Source: JBHIDJ01 sp046760105 (GTDB lineage Bacteria > Pseudomonadota > Gammaproteobacteria > Acidiferrobacterales > SPGG2). From it: a DNA stretch of 7,441 nucleotides. The notes under the pieces were generated by a model. It ran no database searches. It was not told where the DNA came from and was given only the letters and a program-made list of their open reading frames with translations. The translations under genes and the position numbers were made by a program. Location of the stretch: positions 1 to 7,441 of the forward strand of contig JBHIDJ010000141.1 of assembly GCA_046760105.1 (NCBI GenBank). Reading direction: 5' to 3'. Positions 5,061 through 7,441 of the stretch are shown here, in pieces (position 1 is the first letter of the stretch; the number at the start of each line of letters is the position of its first letter).

Positions 5061-7291
5061 ATTCGGGATTTTTGCATTTTGCGCTTGCGCTGTCCCCGCC
5101 CCCGACGCACACGCCGACCCGGTCCGCTGACCGGCTCGAGATCGATCCTAGCCTCATCCAGATCAACACGCACGACACGCACCCGCAGTCGATCTCCCAG
5201 GCGATATGTCTTTCGGGTGCGGCTACCGGTAAGTCGGTGTTTCAACGGATCGAAATGAAAGTAATCATTCTCCAAGGCCGTGATGTGCACCAGACCATCG
5301 ACGTAGACATCCGTTAGTTCCACAAAAATGCCAAAGTTTTTGACGCCTGTGACCATGCCATCGAACTCGTCACCCACCCGATCCATCATGTACTCGGCTT
5401 TCAGCCAGCGTGTAACATCACGCGTCGCTTCGTCGGCCCGTCTTTCAGTCATCGAACAATGCTCGCCTACGGTCCGGGCCTCAGCTTGTGACATTGTGAC
5501 CGGCCTGTTTCTAAGGATGTCCTTCATGGCGCGGTGCACCAGGAGATCTGGATAACGCCGAATGGGAGATGTGAAATGCGTATAGTTTTCGTAGCCAAGT
5601 GCAAAATGCCCGATGTTATCGGGGCTATATAGGGCCTGGCTGAGACTTAATAGTAATGCCATCTGTATCAAACGCGAATCTGGACGTGCGTTGATCGCAG
5701 CCAACAGCTCAGCATAGTCCTGAGGCTGTGGATTGGCGCCACCCCCCAAGGACAACCCGAGCTCGATTAAGAATTCCCGCAAGTCTGAAAGCTTTTCCGA
5801 CGTCGGTCCTTCATGCACACGGTATGGTGCCGGCACCTTATGCTCTTTAAGAAATTCAGCAGCGCATACGTTAGCGGCCAGCATACATTCCTCGATCAGC
5901 CGGTGAGCATCGTTGCGTTCAATCGGCACGATTCTCTGAATCTTGTGATGTTCGTCAAATATGAAACGGGTTTCCGGTAGCTCGAAATCCACGGCCCCGC
6001 GCTGTATCCGGACTCGGTGAAGTGCTTTGAATACCGCATAAAGTTCCTGCAGATGCGGCAATAAATCATAGTAGCGGCGCCGCAGTTCGACATCACGGTT
6101 GACCAGAATAGCCGCGACTTCCGTGTATGTGAGACGCGCATGTGATCGCATCACACCCTCGAAGAACCGGAAACCCTTGATCTTGCCGCGCCGTCCGAGC
6201 TGCATTTCGCACACCATACACAACCGATCGACTTGCGGATTTAGCGAACAAAGCCCATTTGACAGCACTTCCGGCAGCATCGGAACCACGCGCTCGGGAA
6301 AGTAAACCGAGTTTCCGCGCGCACGCGCTTCATGGTCCAGTGCACGACCAGGCTTCACGTAGTAGGCAACGTCAGCGATGGCTACGATGAGGCGCCAGTC
6401 TTTTCCATTGTGTTCGCAGTACACCGCATCATCAAAATCACGCGCATCTTCACCATCGATAGTAACTAACGGGAGCGAACGCAGATCTTCTCTATTGCGC
6501 TTGGCGCGGCTATCGACCGAAGGTCGCAGTTCCGCCGCCTCCGTAAGTGTATCTTCTGCCCAAGTGTGTGGAATTTGATACTTACGTATGGCGACTTCCA
6601 CTTCCATGCCAGGCGCCATGTGTTCTCCCAGCAGTTCGGTCACCCTCCCTACCGGTTGCGTATGGCGAGTCGGCTGATCCACAATCTCCGCCACCACTAT
6701 CTGGCCTTGGTGCGCTCCGCTGTCATCGCCGCGCGGTATGAGGATATCCTGGCTGATGCGCTTATCTTCGGGTACCACGACACTGACACGGTTCTCCGAA
6801 AAGTAACGACCTACGACAGTGCGATTAACGTGCGCTAATACCTCGATGATAGATCCTTCCTTGCGCCCACGTCTGTCGATGCTGGTAATGCGCGCTACAA
6901 CCTGATCGCCGTGCAGCACCTGGCGCATCTCTTTTGCGGGCAGAAACAAATCCTCGTCCCCTGTGTCTGGTGCTAGGAAGCCGTAGCCATCCGGATGTCC
7001 GATTACACGTCCACGGACCATGTCCATCTTTCGGATCAGGCCAAAGTGTCCACGGCGATTTCGTAAGACCTGCCCGTCTCTTGCCATGGCGCGTAAACGC
7101 CGCGTGAACGCATCCAATGGTTGTTCGCCTCGCACCCCGAGCTCTTGCGTCAGTTCCTCAAACGAAACCGGTGCATTGCTACGTTCCAACAGAACCAGCA
7201 CGTCTTCCCGACTGGGTATGACCACGTCATGCTTCCGGGTGTCATGCTCCCGCAGCCTGTCGCGGTGAAGCTTGCGTCGTCGCATTGACAT
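5057..7291 (-). CDS. rnr: Ribonuclease R
   Basis: RNase R is a processive 3'-5' exoribonuclease that degrades structured RNA, takes part in rRNA quality control and acts in tmRNA-linked mRNA decay. The product has 744 residues, against about 813 in E. coli; the difference lies mainly in a shorter basic tail. In order there are a basic N-terminus and winged-helix segment (about 1-88), two cold-shock domains (about 90-235, with GHPDGYGFLAPD at 98-109), the RNB catalytic domain (about 260-600), an S1 domain (about 643-722, with GMVTGVKNFGIFVEL) and a Lys/Arg-rich end. The RNB motif TIDGEDARDFDDAV supplies D279, D285, D287 and D288. NSVYFP carries Y330, and HFTSPIRRYPD lies at 572-582. I take the ATG at 7291, but a second ATG two codons later is equally possible. 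Neither has a clear Shine-Dalgarno sequence. It overlaps rlmB by four bases. Confidence 0.97.
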   Translation of the reverse strand: MSMRRRKLHRDRLREHDTRKHDVVIPSREDVLVLLERSNAPVSFEELTQELGVRGEQPLDAFTRRLRAMARDGQVLRNRRGHFGLIRKMDMVRGRVIGHPDGYGFLAPDTGDEDLFLPAKEMRQVLHGDQVVARITSIDRRGRKEGSIIEVLAHVNRTVVGRYFSENRVSVVVPEDKRISQDILIPRGDDSGAHQGQIVVAEIVDQPTRHTQPVGRVTELLGEHMAPGMEVEVAIRKYQIPHTWAEDTLTEAAELRPSVDSRAKRNREDLRSLPLVTIDGEDARDFDDAVYCEHNGKDWRLIVAIADVAYYVKPGRALDHEARARGNSVYFPERVVPMLPEVLSNGLCSLNPQVDRLCMVCEMQLGRRGKIKGFRFFEGVMRSHARLTYTEVAAILVNRDVELRRRYYDLLPHLQELYAVFKALHRVRIQRGAVDFELPETRFIFDEHHKIQRIVPIERNDAHRLIEECMLAANVCAAEFLKEHKVPAPYRVHEGPTSEKLSDLREFLIELGLSLGGGANPQPQDYAELLAAINARPDSRLIQMALLLSLSQALYSPDNIGHFALGYENYTHFTSPIRRYPDLLVHRAMKDILRNRPVTMSQAEARTVGEHCSMTERRADEATRDVTRWLKAEYMMDRVGDEFDGMVTGVKNFGIFVELTDVYVDGLVHITALENDYFHFDPLKHRLTGSRTRKTYRLGDRLRVRVVRVDLDEARIDLEPVSGPGRRVRRGRGQRKRKMQKSRI

Positions 7292-7313
7292 AAAATTTGG
7301 GTCTCGGTACAGT
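7285..7313 (+). promoter_or_regulatory. Sigma70 promoter of tRNA-Leu
   Basis: A perfect TTGACA (7285-7290) is followed by a 17-bp spacer and TACAGT (7308-7313, four of six matches to TATAAT). Transcription would start near 7320, about 40 bases before the mature tRNA. The discriminator GCGCGGC is GC-rich, as expected for a stringently controlled stable-RNA gene. The last two bases of the -35 hexamer are part of the rnr start codon on the other strand (CAT at 7289-7291). Confidence 0.7.
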
Positions 7314-7359
7314 GCGCGGCTCGGCCGAACACGGACACAAAGCTGGCGGCCGTTCCTTT

Positions 7360-7441
7360 GCCGAGGTGGCGGAATTGGTAGACGCGCTAGCTTCAGGTGC
7401 TAGTGGGGGCAACCCCGTGGAGGTTCAAGTCCTCTCCTCGG
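7360..7441 (+). tRNA. tRNA-Leu(CAG), 3' end cut by window edge
   Basis: This class II tRNA decodes CUG. The acceptor strand GCCGAGG starts at 7360 and pairs with CCTCGG at the window edge, so only base 72, the discriminator and any encoded CCA are missing. The D-arm contains GGAATTGGTAGAC. The anticodon stem CTAGC/GCTAG (7387-7391 and 7399-7403) encloses the loop TTCAGGT with anticodon CAG at 7394-7396. The long variable arm is GGGG/CCCC closed by a GCAA tetraloop (7405-7416), and the T-loop reads TTCAAGT. The gene diverges from rnr. I recall a tRNA-Leu at the same place in Pseudomonas. Confidence 0.97.

Noticed and set aside
5057..7291. Assignment as RNase II (rnb) instead of RNase R
   Set aside because: The winged-helix N-terminus, the length of 744 residues, the basic tail and the rlmB neighbour all fit RNase R. 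RNase II is about 640 residues and lacks the N-terminal helix-turn-helix extension and the basic tail.

Overview
This window is a housekeeping block from a bacterial chromosome. It holds seven protein genes, all on the minus strand. In transcription order, from high to low coordinates, they are rnr, rlmB, rpsF, rpsR, rplI, dnaB and alr. A divergent tRNA-Leu(CAG) lies on the plus strand at the right edge. From memory, the order tRNA-Leu / rnr / rlmB / rpsF / rpsR / rplI / dnaB / alr is that of Pseudomonas and other non-enteric Gammaproteobacteria. There is no priB between rpsF and rpsR, as enteric bacteria and Betaproteobacteria usually have. There is also no membrane-protein gene between rpsR and rplI, as I recall for Pseudomonas. 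The best guess is a free-living, non-enteric gammaproteobacterium; no genus can be named from the sequence alone.

Right part (4311-7441). The tRNA-Leu has a strong sigma70-type promoter whose -35 hexamer includes the rnr start codon read on the other strand. rnr (RNase R) and rlmB (23S rRNA Gm2251 methyltransferase) overlap by ATGA and form one unit for RNA turnover and rRNA modification. The rlmB stop codon lies inside a degenerate heptanucleotide array.

Middle (3987-4310). This non-coding gap is the most unusual part of the window. Two arrays of the same GTNANNC-type heptamer, in opposite orientations, flank a segment with a 7-bp inverted repeat. Next come a good promoter (TTGGCA-17 bp-TACAAT) and a leader of about 95 nt for rpsF. 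In this leader the Shine-Dalgarno sequence can be sealed in an 8-bp stem, and a chain of competing hairpins lies upstream. This fits the known S6:S18 feedback control, although the particular fold proposed here is my inference.

Left part (1-3986). rpsF, rpsR and rplI encode ribosomal proteins S6, S18 and L9. A 302-bp gap follows, with a possible dnaB promoter and a doubtful 67-codon reading frame that ends on the dnaB start. Then come dnaB (replicative helicase) and alr (alanine racemase), joined by another ATGA overlap. alr runs off the left edge with probably only a few codons missing.

All genes are intact, of ordinary length and with their catalytic motifs. I see no mobile element, CRISPR array, prophage or accessory defence gene, and no new multi-gene system. 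The items worth a second look are the heptamer arrays, the rpsF leader, the shared tRNA/rnr start region and the rplI-dnaB gap.
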